NCBI GenBank assembly: GCA_035578175.1
Contig: JAQMRL010000007.1
Location: 48,866,727 to 48,930,726 of the forward strand
Direction of reading: 5' to 3'
Source: Catonia carolina
Lineage: Eukaryota > Arthropoda > Insecta > Hemiptera > Achilidae
Length of the DNA stretch: 64,000 nt
A program made the translations under genes and the position numbers. The notes under the pieces are model-generated. The model was not told the DNA's origin. It saw only the letters and a program-made list of their open reading frames with translations, and did no database searches. Each line of letters starts with the position of its first letter. The stretch's first letter is position 1. Of the stretch, positions 54,478 through 64,000 are shown in pieces.

Positions 54478-54740
54478 TGTACGAAGTTCACCAGAAACAC
54501 AACGAAAAGCTTCAAGACAACATCAAGACTCATTCAAATTCATTGACGGCAACATTTTATCAAGAACGTATTAGAAAGCTCGTCCTCATGTACGACCAAT
54601 GTTTCACTCATCAATGTGATTATGTCGAAAAGTAACCAAGGGTTTACGTAACTTTTAGTTACAAAACATTTTTTTCTTTATTCACTTGCCTTTTGTATAT
54701 GCCCTATCAGGGTTGAAAAAACGACCTTTGTTGTATTATT
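54478..54740 (+). pseudogene. Mariner 3' end in inverted orientation
   Basis: Plus-strand HNEKLQDNIKTHSNSLT, FYQERIRKLVLMYDQCFTHQ and CDYVEK-stop (about 54500-54634) form a mariner C-terminus with an unbroken last ~50 codons. The AT-rich end finishes with TCAGGGTTGAAAAAACGACC (54707-54726), related to the inverse end at 51432-51455. Head-to-head with the minus-strand copy. Confidence 0.8.
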
Positions 54741-54814
54741 TAATTTTTGTAACAAAACAGAAGCTTAAAAAGATTTTTGTATTAAAAATCATGTAACCAG
54801 GGTAATTGTAGTTT

Positions 54815-55068
54815 CTTTCGTATAGGACCAATTTTAGACTTTATAAAATGACTTGATATGTTTGAAAGCTCTTTTTATAGCCCACGTTCTCACCAATTAT
54901 TCACAGTAGACATTTATACTTTTAATCGTTATTTTGTATCCTGTTTTCGCTCTTCGTACACGCTCTTAAAATTAGTAATTAGTTGTCTGAACTTGGCTCG
55001 AACCATTATGTTTTTTGGTTTATTCCAGTTTTCTCAATGTCTTTTCTGACTTCTTTAAATCACTTTGG
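54815..55068 (-). mobile_element. RTE-like LINE 3' end
   Basis: TTTCGTATAGGACCAATTTT, GAAAGCTCTTTTTATAGCCC and TTAGTTGTCTGAACTTGGCT match 44930-45180. The minus-strand coding is eroded. It stops where a SINE is inserted (55069). Confidence 0.7.
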
Positions 55069-55222
55069 CCCTTGGTGTAATGGTCAGCATAATTGGCCAC
55101 TATCCCGGGGTTCCGGGTTCGATTTCCGGTCAGATCTGGTATTTTTTCACCTGGTTATTACTTCATATCATCACTTATGCACAAGCCAAGGTTTATGTAG
55201 GCATTGTCATTAAAAAAAAAAC
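55069..55222 (+). mobile_element. tRNA-derived SINE, type-2 tail
   Basis: Head GGCCCTTGGTGTAATGGTCA (A box TGGTGTAATGGTCAGC), B box GGTTCGATTTC (55117-55127), core CAGATCTGGTATTTTTTCAC, type-2 tail ATGCACAAGCCAAGGTTTAT, GTAGGCATTGTCATT and an A-run. Inserted in LINE sequence. Confidence 0.88.
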
Positions 55223-55689
55223 TGATAGGTAAAAGATCTATATCACTGATAGATACAGTGCGCATCATGAAAGAAGTCCGTTGTGATTAAAGAGCTCTAT
55301 CTCAAAAAAAAACTGAACGAAAAAATTTGAAACGCTACACCGAATTAAAGTTTGTTCTTTCCTGCGATGATTGATTGGACTTGAATGATCTTTTTAAAAA
55401 ATTAACTGGGAATTCAGTAATTTACGCATAAAATGTAGCCTACCTAGTTTTTAGCCGGCTGTCCTTTTAATGTGCTTTCTAAAATCTTTTACTCAGTCCA
55501 GCCTTTACGTAAAAAATCAGCGTTTAATTTAAGTATGTTAAAAATCACAGTTTTCTCTATAATGTGAATATTTTAAAAGTAAAATCTGATGTTTTGTTTC
55601 AATATGCCGGTCATTTTTAAAAGTGTTAGTTTGGCTCCACGTAAAGATAGAGTACTTACGTAATGGTTTTTGGACTGAACTATAACAAC
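55223..55689. other. No recognised feature
   Basis: AT-rich sequence between two pieces of LINE; may be further insertion. Confidence 0.35.
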
Positions 55690-56020
55690 TAACTTGTCTG
55701 AAATTTTAGACTTATTATTCAGTGTCCTGAAGATTTTTTTTGGTTAACGTTAATTCTTTACAGGTATCCGTAGAATTTTAGTCTTAGTTTTTACATCATT
55801 TTCATTAATCGATCCTTTTCCTTGTACAAATCTTCTCGTTTCGTAACCTGTACTATCCGTCTACTGATTTTTGGACCCATTATCTTGTGAAGGATATATC
55901 TCTAAGATTTCTTTGCTTCTCTATGACCGGTCTTTCCAGTCATTTAACGTTTCTATTCGCGTATAGACAACAGGTTTTATCACAGTATTACTAACATGTC
56001 TGATCTTGACTTGAGAGTGG
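55690..56020 (-). pseudogene. RTE-like LINE RT C-terminal piece
   Basis: TCTTCTCGTTTCGTAACCTG, CGTCTACTGATTTTTGGACC, CATTATCTTGTGAAGGATAT and AACAGGTTTTATCACAGTAT align with 45325-45500 (minus-strand 'ILRKIMGP', 'VIKPV'). Continuation of the LINE copy at 54815, beyond the SINE and ~0.5 kb of other sequence. Confidence 0.7.
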
Positions 56021-56932
56021 GATATTTTTTTTGGAGTTTTATATTACCGGGCTCCCACACTCCCCTACACCCTGCCATCTCCTCCCACAGAGCGGCGTGC
56101 AGCCAGGTACGGAAGTCCGCCAGTAAGTAGAACGGCAAACAGTCATAATACATTTGCTACATTGAATCATCGTATACTTAATTTTATATCTTATAATTCA
56201 CCATTTTTATTTAATATTACAATTTCCAAATGACCAAACCATATATCCACGTACACACGAAGATATGGACAGAAACACATATAACAAGTCGGTTCAGAGG
56301 GATTGAACATAAAAACATATTATATCAACACACTTTCAGAGTCAGTTAAATCATGTCACACTCCTCAGTAATTCCACCTTAAAGATGGCAATTTTTGAGT
56401 TAAGAATCCTACTTCGTTTCCAATGTCATTTGCAATGTCAACACAACGGAACGAAAATGAGGCGTCTTTAATCCTGTTCGATGCAACAAACTATACCTTC
56501 TCTTTCCTGGGGGGGGGGGAACCCAGGAACCTTGGGGGAACCTTTAAACCAAGTCTAGAAATGTTGCCATCAACATATCGATGCAGGTATCAACATATCG
56601 ATCTTGTAGAGGTATAACGCCGTCGGCAATCCACGACGCTTGCTTGCTCAGAGTGTGCAATTTCCATGTTTTATACAAATCCTCATAATTGTCAATGTCA
56701 GAAATCTGGTATCTCAAGAAATTTTTTGAACGCTTTCAATAAGGTCAGTAGTGGTAATTCTATCGTTGCTCCAAACCACGGAACCGTAATTGTACGTGTC
56801 TTAACAGTATAATTCATAATTTATTTTAAATTTTATTTACATTTAAATTTCAAAACAATTCAATCTCAATAATCTGAAAACGAAAAGCATTGTGTTCAGA
56901 AACTCAAAAATAAACCTTAATATGTATAGTTC
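56021..56932. other. No recognised feature; small G-run and direct repeat
   Basis: A ten-base G-run with local inverted symmetry (TTCCTGGG/CCCAGGAA, 56505-56529) and two CAACATATCGAT copies 20 bp apart (56571, 56591). GC is locally raised at 56050-56130. No element assigned. Confidence 0.35.
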
Positions 56933-57238
56933 TGTCACCCCCGCCCCATTTAATTAGTTATTGTGTTGCCGACCTTCAATACTTCCCCCGACCTTTGTCG
57001 GCGTGATAGACCCTTTGGCGGCATACCGACATACCTTTCTCGCCAATAACCGCGCCCTACCACAGCGCTTTTGGAGATTATAAGAGCACTGGACTGAGCT
57101 GATTGTCATTGCAATTTACAACTCCGATCAAGATCGACCGACTGGATCTACGAGAGAAAGAAGGAAGATGTTTTGGGACTTGACGTAGCAGCAAACATCT
57201 CAGCATCCACCGCCGCTTAATGTCGCCAGGCGGTGACA
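56933..57238 (+). mobile_element. Solo LTR, family LTR-A, copy 3 (internally deleted)
   Basis: 306 bp, TGTCACCCCC to GGCGGTGACA, flanked by perfect GTTC duplications (56929-56932 and 57239-57242). It matches the first ~230 bp and the last ~40 bp of the longer copies; the GC-rich R-U5 half with the 60-codon frame is gone. The TATA box has decayed (ATTATAAGAG). Confidence 0.88.
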
Positions 57239-57242
57239 GTTC

Positions 57243-59075
57243 TTTATGGAATGACTACATATTATCGTCATGCTATACAGGTGATTCAAAAATCAAGGAC
57301 AATATCTCGGTCGCTGATTGTGTAGCTAAAAATTAGAAAAATAATTGTATAAACATAGGTCCGGAAACGCTTCATTAGCAAGTTACGAACGGCAAAAGAT
57401 TTTAGCCAGAATGTAGTCAATCTTATCGAGTGCCATACTGAATTTTATAAGGCTTTAATTATTTTAAGGCTAATTAACAGCTGGATCGACAGTAGAGGAA
57501 TGGTATCTATGCATATTAATGGGAGAGGTGAAGCAAAGTAAGTCACGTCATCAAGTTATTTAAATTGTATATTAGTAATAAAATTTCAAAGTATGTCGTC
57601 TCCGAAGTTAAGTTATATAACAACTAATAGCTAACAAAATAAAATACCCATCCGTGAAGTAAGTATTTAATTTCGTTTAATACCCGAAATAACGTACTTG
57701 ACGGAATAGAGTCATTTTGCAGCTCCACGGGTGACAAAAAAATAGGGCAACACCCGAATTTAAAAATATTAATACATTTTTATTACAAAACTTGTATTAT
57801 TTAATGACACTCAATAATAGTTTATTTTTTATACGGTAAAAATTAAACGATTCTAAATCAATAAAAGTTTAAATTGAATGGCTAAAATAATTTATTTTAA
57901 GCGAAACATCAAAATAGGAGATATCATGTTGTTGATTTAGTATCGTTTACCGTTTAACAGACAGACAGATAAACAAAATGAGAAACATTATACGGCGGTG
58001 TCATTTTGCCATGTACCTTCAGTCAACATCGTTTGCCTGATTAAGCGTAAAACTGCCAACTGTTATATCAGCAGCCACAACTGCCAACAGCCAACAGCTA
58101 CCAACTGTTGTTATGAATCGGGTAAACTCGTATGGGGATTCGATTCATACACAAAATGTGATTAGTTTACGTCTGGTGCACAGGCCGATGTTTGCCAATA
58201 ATCAAATGTTTACTGAAACCGAACCTTGCCTGTATTTTTTCAGTTCACTCGAATCGAGTAACCATTTGCGGTTTATTGCTTGTTATTTACTATATTCACT
58301 TGCAAACCTCTCCGTTTGTATTTAACCTATGATAGGCCTATACAAAAAAAGGAAAGATGTCACTTTCAAATTAAGTCGGAATGGAGGTTAAATACGAGAA
58401 TAAACTGAGAAAACATGAATTTAACCGAGTTAAGACTATTAATTACTAGATTGCTATTTTTGGTATTGATTTCGTTTTTTCTTTCTCGCACTTGTTATGA
58501 AGTATATAGAGAGAAAATATTGCTATAGTACAAAATTTTTTATACCCGGAGTTTAACGTATGTTAAACTCCGGGTATGAGTTTAACGTATATTATAATGT
58601 TACATAACGATTCAGTTGCTTATATAAGGGGGGAGACCAGGGTGTCCAGACACCCCGAAATATTAAATAAAGAAAAAAAATATTACGGAGATTAAAAACT
58701 TTTCCAATAGCAGGAAACTTACCAAGTTAACTTAAATAACTAACTAAAATAATTTAAACTACCGTCGCTTAACTAACTTCTTTAATAGTAGTTATTTATT
58801 CAGATCATTGTAAAATCAACCCTTGTTTTAAGGACGTTTGAGTTCGGCTGCGCTTGGTTTCTGCGCTGACTTTGTATAATTAATTAAAAAAAAGCAATTA
58901 TTATTAATATTATTATTAATCAAAAATAAAACCGGCTTTTAATGAAACAATCCACGTATAAATGTCTCAACTCCGAAACAAGTTATCAAAGTTTAAATTT
59001 AGCAAACATGTTTAAGAAGTAAATCACGGAAGTTACTATGGTATTACTAATTAAAATACACATCAGCAAAGTCTC
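57243..59075. other. No element recognised; hairpins
   Basis: AT-rich. Contains a perfect 16-bp-stem hairpin (58542-58577) and a 7-bp-stem hairpin GGGTGTC/GACACCC (58638-58653). The strip at 57280-57420 (AGGTCCGGAAACGCTTCATT) has a repeat-like look but no second copy in the window. Confidence 0.4.
58542..58577. repeat. Perfect 36-bp hairpin
   Basis: ATACCCGGAGTTTAAC and GTTAAACTCCGGGTAT flank a GTAT loop: a 16-bp perfect stem. The inner GAGTTTAACGTAT recurs once directly downstream (58578-58590). Confidence 0.9.
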
Positions 59076-59166
59076 CTATGAAACACTCACACGACTTTTT
59101 CTTGCCAAAAAATATAATGAACATAACCTATGTTTAATCATTAGTAAACAATGTAAAATGCAAAAT
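59076..59166 (+). mobile_element. H element 5' fragment (copy 15)
   Basis: Orientation A. TATGAAACACTCACACGACT, TTTTCTTGCC, then AACATAACCTATGTTTAATC; breaks off at a SINE head. Confidence 0.65.
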
Positions 59167-59262
59167 GTTCGCCGACGTGGCAAGCGCGCCAGCCTACTAA
59201 GCGGAGGGCCCGGGTTCGATTCCTGGCTAGGGTCTGGAAATTATGCCAAAGCTGAAAAATAA
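59167..59262 (+). mobile_element. tRNA-derived SINE head (tail lost)
   Basis: GACGTGGCAAGCGCGCCAGC (A-box-like TGGCAAGCGCGCC), GGCCCGGGTTCGATTCC (B box 59213-59223) and GGGTCTGGAAATTATGCC. The tRNA-like part is clear; neither 3' tail type is recognisable. Confidence 0.65.
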
Positions 59263-59507
59263 ATTATTTTTTAACCATTAAAAAGTTAATTAGCCTATTT
59301 TAAAGCTATATTAAAATATCTTTATTTTTAAGGTTATGGAGTTCAGAAATCTATTTAAGATGACTCAGTATGCTGTCTTGAATGGTTAAAAAGTTACTAA
59401 TGGTAATATAAATATTTTAAGAAATCTGACAAGCTACTCGAAAGAATTTACACCATGTACTACTTTTTAAAATTATATATTTATTTTTCTTTTGTAGCCA
59501 TACACAT
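59263..59507. other. No recognised feature
   Basis: AT-rich sequence up to the next H copy. Confidence 0.35.
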
Positions 59508-60485
59508 TTTTACTTTCTCTTGCCTATATGAATATATAGGAAGGAAAGTATTGTTTTCATGTCGATTTTTCGAAATCGAGTTTTCACCGGATCTATACGT
59601 TTTCAGACCCCCTGAACCCAAAAAACATGTTTTTAGCGATTGGTCTGTGTGTGTGTCTGTGTGTCTGTGTGTGTGTCTGTGTGTCTGTGTGTCTGTGTTT
59701 GTGTGTGTGAACAGAATATCTCAAGAACGGAACATCGTACGAACTTGAAACTTGAAACTTAAGTTACATACCACTACCGGACGCGACACGAACATTTTCA
59801 TCAAAATCGGTCAACCGGAAGTAGTAGTTTATTCGTATAATTTTTCAGTTTTTTGCGATTTTCTCAAAAACTGATCCTACGATTTTTTTTAAAATCGCCT
59901 ATTTTACTAAATTTTTTATTTTCTACAAGATAGGGTAGGCGCCATGTTTGCTGAAATTCTCGGTGAGGCTGTTTTCACGTAAAAACGTTGTTTTTTTAAG
60001 ATTACGGCTTTAATATAAATTTCAGCGCAAAAACTTATATAATAAAAGTTGTAGAGAATTTAAAAACCTACAACTTTTGTTTCAAACATTTTTTTGTATA
60101 ACGCTTAGTTTAGCGGTAATTTGCGATTTTCTGTTTTTTTTCTCACGAAAACGTGAGAAAAATCGATTTTTTTAACATTTCGGTCTTAGTATGCATTTTA
60201 CGACAAAAGTGTATATAATAAAAGTTATAGAAAATTAAAAGATCTACAACTTTTGTTTAAAGCATTTTTCTCTACAGAGCCTAGTTTAGCGTGAAAGCGT
60301 GATTTTCCGTATTTTTAAGCCAAACTTAGTTCGATTGTCATTTTGCGTCATTCACTCATGATTAAAATAAGGTTATGTTTTTGAGGTTAGTTTTTGTTTA
60401 TTTCTAATATTTTATTAATAATGTTAGGTTTATTATTAATCATTTGCATTGGCAAGAGAAAGTTGTGTGAGTGTTTCACACCAGA
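59508..60485 (-). mobile_element. H element, copy 16 (full length)
   Basis: Orientation B. Complete: ACTTTCTCTTGCC, TATATGAATATATAGG, GT/CTGTG tract (59645-59709), core CAAAATCGGTCAACCGGAAG (59800-59819), two modules (around 60000 and 60177), GGCAAGAGAAAGTTGTGTGA and GTGTTTCACACCAGA. Both modules keep a clear AAAGTTGTAG/CTACAACTTT-type inverted pair. Belongs with copies 10 and 17 to the GGACGCGACACG subfamily. Confidence 0.95.
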
Positions 60486-61433
60486 TTTTTAAGAAAACTG
60501 TTTCAATACCATAAATTTGACTTAAATATTTTCACAGGAAAACCTTACGTTTCCGGAGTCTAAATAAAAAACAGTCATTTTCATTGAAACGTACATTGAG
60601 CTACATTGTATATCGCTTGGCTGATTACGATGAAATTAAGTGCTGGTGGGTGTATTTTAGCCGTATCGCCATGCTTTTTATTACTGTTCAAAAAGTTTTT
60701 AGAAATCAGTCAGACAAAAATTCAATAAAGGGGTGATATCACCCCTCTACAAGAGCAGTTCTAAAACCGACAACGTAGTACATAATCAATGTACTGACAT
60801 ACACTTCAATCCATTTATTATTATGAAGAAATTTTTCAGTTTGTCTTTTTTTTATCGGAATATAAAATAGGGATAAAGAACGCTGAAGTTTGTTATCGCA
60901 TTCTACTTGAAACATGCGCCTACTGAGGAATGGTGGGTTAAAGGAAAAAAGAAAGGTCGGGTAAAAAGGGGGAAACGAAGTCTACATTTAAAAAGCTTGT
61001 ATTAGATCCATGTGGAAGTGAAAGTGGTAGAAACTGTCTGTTAAACGACTTGCATTCTATGTTTTAAGTACACAGACTTATTTTAGGGTTTGACTATAAA
61101 GATTTGTAAGCAATCAATGAGTTTTAAAGCATGTTAATATATGAACCTGCGTTCACGCAGGAGAACTTGCAGTATTATTCGATTTTCTTGTTTTTACACT
61201 CTTGAACTTGATTGTTTTGCAGATCAATGTTAGCTTGATTGAGAGAGTTAATGGTGTCTGATTTATTACCAGACTAGACGGAGAATCAAATCCAGAAATC
61301 CAAAGAATGAAGTTTAACTAAACAGGATTCATTGAAAAAGCTAGGAAATAGGATTTCTAAATTGTTTTCAGCTAATTTTTAACATTCTTTTTATGTTTCC
61401 GTACTTATTGAATTTTATATATTTCATTTTATG
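60486..61433. other. No recognised feature
   Basis: No repeat or coding motif recognised; GGGGTGATATCACCCC (60729-60744) is a 16-bp perfect palindrome. Confidence 0.4.
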
Positions 61434-61830
61434 CCCATAACAGACAGATGGAGTGTTAAATTATTTGCACTCTATCGGCTAGTTCTAGGGCTACAAAAAA
61501 TAGTTCTGTTTCTTATCACGTGGTCAGCCAATTTTATGACTGAACTATTTAAGAACAGAAAAGGTAGAAGTGTAAAAGACACTAGCCAGATTTATCTTCT
61601 CTGAAAGTAATGGATTTCATTATACAGCCATACCCTGTGGTGAATGAAGTGAAGGTGTCATTTGCAAGGTGCAATCTAGATGGTTTTCGAAGAGCCTGGC
61701 ATGCTGATAAGCATAGGGTACTTTTGTACTCAGTAAGGAAAGTAATGGTAAACCACCTCACTCCTCGTTTTACTAAGTAAAACCTCTAGAGGTTCAAACC
61801 AGTCTTTTGGCTGTTGATCTAAACAACATA
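61434..61830 (+). mobile_element. U retroposon, copy 6
   Basis: Near full length: AACAGACAGATGGAGTGTTA to CTTTTGGCTGTTGATCTAAA and CAACA. The restored-looking 5' start CATAACAG is shared with copies 2 and 3 (minus: CTGTTATGGG). Confidence 0.82.
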
Positions 61831-62042
61831 TTTCATTAACCTAACTCTTACCTCATAAAATGTTGGCTAATTAAGAATACATCGACACTATCACTACAAA
61901 CGAACTCTTTATCTTAATATACAAAACCATATCTAAACCAGTATGGGTTTATATTACTCTACTGCGGGGCACGGCTTGCAATTATAACATCATTGAAAGA
62001 TTTCAGTCAAAATTTCTCATACAATTAACTATTTACAAAAAA
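61831..62042. other. No recognised feature
   Basis: Short spacer before the next H copy. Confidence 0.35.
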
Positions 62043-63010
62043 TCTGGTGTGAAACACTCACACAACTTTCTCTTGCCAATGCAAATGATTAATAATAAAC
62101 CTAACATTATTAATAAAATATTATAAATAAACAAAAACTAACCTCAAAAACATAACCTAATTTTAATCATGAGTGAATGACGCAAAATGACAATCGAACC
62201 CAGTTTGGCTTAAAAATATGGAAAATCACGCTTTCACGCTAAACTAGGCTCTGTAGAGAAAAATGCTCTAAACAAAAGTTGTAGACCTTTTAATTTTCTA
62301 TAACTTTTATTATATACACTTTTGTCGTAAAATGCATACTAAGGCCGAAATGTTAAAAAAATCGATTTTTCTCACGTTTTCGTGAGAAAAAAAAACAGAA
62401 AATCGCAAATTACCGCTAAAGTAAGCGTTATACAAAAAAATGTTTGAAATAAAAGTTGTAGGTTTTTAAATTCTCTACAACTTTTATTATATAAGTTTTT
62501 GCGCTAAAATTTATATTAAAGCCGTAATCTTAAAAAAACAACGTTTTTACGTGAAAACAGCCTCACCGAGAATTTCAGCAAACATGGCGCCTACCCTATC
62601 TTGTAGAAAATAAAAAATTTAGTAAAATAGGCGATTTTAAAAAACATCGTATGACCAGTTTTTGAGAAAATCGCAAAAAACTGAAAAATTATACGAATAA
62701 ACTACTACTTCCGGTTGACCGATTTTGATGAAAATGTTCGTGTCGCGTCCGGTAGTGGTATGTAACTTAAGTTTCAAGTTTCAAGTTCGTACGATGTTCC
62801 GTTCTTGAGATATTCTGTTCACACACACACACACAGACACACAGACACACAGACACACACACAGACACACACACAGACCAATCGCTAAAAACATGTTTTT
62901 TGGGTTCAGGGGGTCTGAAAACGTATAGATCCGGTGAAAACTCGATTTCGAAAAATCGACATGAAAACAATACTTTCCTTCCTATATATTCATATAGGCA
63001 AGAGAAAGTA
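62043..63010 (+). mobile_element. H element, copy 17 (full length)
   Basis: Orientation A. Very close to the reverse complement of copy 16 throughout, including the CGCGTCCGG variant and the AGTATACTAAGG block. CA/GACA tract 62819-62877. Termini TCTGGTGTGAAACACTCACAC and GGCAAGAGAAAGTAAAA are intact. One of the youngest-looking copies. Confidence 0.95.
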
Positions 63011-63111
63011 AAAAAGAATGATGACAGCACAAATTTAATCGAAGTAATAGAAAAATTCTAAAACTTTTTAAAAGCAAAGTATACAAATAAATTTGTAAAA
63101 ACTATAAAAAA

Positions 63112-64000
63112 AATCAAGTGTAAAACACTTACACAACTTTCTCTTGCCAATGCAAATAATTAAAAATAAAACATTGGAAATAAACAAAAAAACTAACCTC
63201 AAAAACATAACCTTATTTTAATCATGCAAAAAGAAAATCAACCTCAGTTCGGCTTAAAAATACGGAAAATCACTCTTTCCCGCTAAACTAGGCTCTGTAG
63301 AGAAAAATGCTTTAAATAAAAGTTGTAGATCTTTTAATTTCCTATAAATTTGATTATATACACTTTTATAGTAAAATGCATACTAAGACTGAAATCTTAA
63401 AAAATCTATTTTTTATAGATTTTCATGAAAAACAAATCACTAATTACCACTGTTACGACAGGTACAACAGGTTACAACAGGTGAAAACGATTGAAGGAAA
63501 TTCTTTTAGATATAAGCGTAGCTAGTGCAGTAACAAAATAACATGCTCTTTGAGTTCATTTTCTGTTGTTAAAATACATTTTGTTGTACAAAGAAATGCA
63601 TGAAATAAAAGTTGTAGATTCTTCAATTGTCTACAACTTTTTTTTATACTTTTTTGTCCTAAAATGCTTATTAAGGCCGCAATCTTAAAAAAACATTTTT
63701 TCTTCGAGAACAGCCTCCTCAAAAATTTCAGCAGACATAGTGCTTACCCTATTTTGTAGAGCATTAAAAACGTTGTAAATGAGGCGATTTAAAAACAAAA
63801 TCGTAGGAGCTATTTTTGAGAAATAGCAAAAAAGTGAAAAATGACATTAATAATCTACTACTTCCAGTTGACGGATTTTGATGAAAACGTTCGTTTCGGG
63901 TCCACTCGTACCAGACTTAAGTTTCTTAAGTCCGTTACTTAAGTTCAAGTTTCAAGTTCGTACGATGTTCCGTTCTTGAGATGTTCTGCTCTCTCTCTCT
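63112..64000 (+). mobile_element. H element, copy 18, cut by the window end
   Basis: Orientation A. TCAAGTGTAAAACACTTACAC, AACTTTCTCTTGCC, first module (63280-63415), then about 130 bp of unrelated sequence (63452-63580) in place of the start of the second module, which resumes at 63600. The core TTCCAGTTGACGGATTTTGA (63862-63881) is slightly changed. The window ends in a CT repeat where the microsatellite belongs. Confidence 0.85.

Larger units (their letters stand above)
51430..54480 (-). pseudogene. Mariner pseudogene interrupted by hAT-like, H and SINE insertions
   Basis: On the minus strand, 54480-54240 carries YKTLRSLRRTIQNKIRGEL (54390-54450) followed by eroded sequence covering the zone of the second and third catalytic Asp. 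The line breaks at about 54234, where a hAT-like element intervenes, and resumes at 51680 with NENLQDNVKTYLN and then, with a frameshift, FNRQRDYVEK (51525-51560). An AT-rich end with GGTCGTTTTTTCAA follows at 51430. The two halves fit together at CTAGTC / CAAGTC. Inactive. At 54480 it abuts an inverted mariner 3' end. Confidence 0.8.

Noticed and set aside
55069..55145. tRNA gene candidate
   Set aside because: A and B boxes are present, but the acceptor stem does not pair and the sequence continues into the SINE core and tail.

Overview
This window looks like AT-rich nuclear DNA from an arthropod, most likely an insect. The reasons are tRNA-derived SINEs, CR1/Jockey-like and RTE-like LINE remnants, mariner, pogo/Tigger, hAT-like and piggyBac-like DNA transposon debris, long CA/GT microsatellites and no dense open reading frames. 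The order cannot be fixed from sequence alone; a hemimetabolous insect such as a hemipteran is only a guess. I found no intact host gene, rRNA, functional tRNA, CRISPR array or operon. Apart from transposon fragments, the ORFs are short and look like chance or microsatellite translations. A possible 3' terminal exon (39190-39338) and three possible promoter-type islands (8160-8470, 29890-30900, 42180-42560) are the only hints of host genes.

The dominant component is one family of about 0.95 kb non-autonomous elements, here called H. I count about 20 copies and fragments on both strands, roughly a fifth of the window. Each full copy has a short hairpin at one end, a 13-bp subterminal inverted repeat (ACTTTCTCTTGCC / GGCAAGAGAAAGT), two tandem copies of a ~175-bp module, a CA/GT microsatellite at a fixed position and a second hairpin at the other end. 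This layout resembles the Helentron-associated HINE/DINE-1 class. In 'orientation A' (+ here) the element starts at the TCTGGTGTGAAACAC end.

Other layers are: (1) U, a ~390-bp retroposon ending in an AAC-rich tail; (2) several solo LTRs, including three copies of LTR-A that each have their own perfect 4-bp target duplication, plus LTR-B, LTR-C and an LTR-B-like copy; (3) tRNA-derived SINEs with two different 3' tails; (4) LINE 3' ends; (5) mariner, pogo, hAT-like, piggyBac-like and palindromic MITEs.

The elements are deeply nested. At 14.9-16.9 kb a SINE lies in U, which lies in LTR-B, which also holds LTR-C. At 23.3-24.7 kb LTR-A lies in LTR-B. At 36.9-38.8 kb H lies in a piggyBac-like element, which lies in a LINE. 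At 51.4-54.7 kb two H copies and a SINE lie in or beside a hAT-like element inside a mariner. Comparing filled and unfilled copies gives a relative insertion order and an approximate empty site for H, a T-run. Regions where I see nothing recognisable are listed individually.
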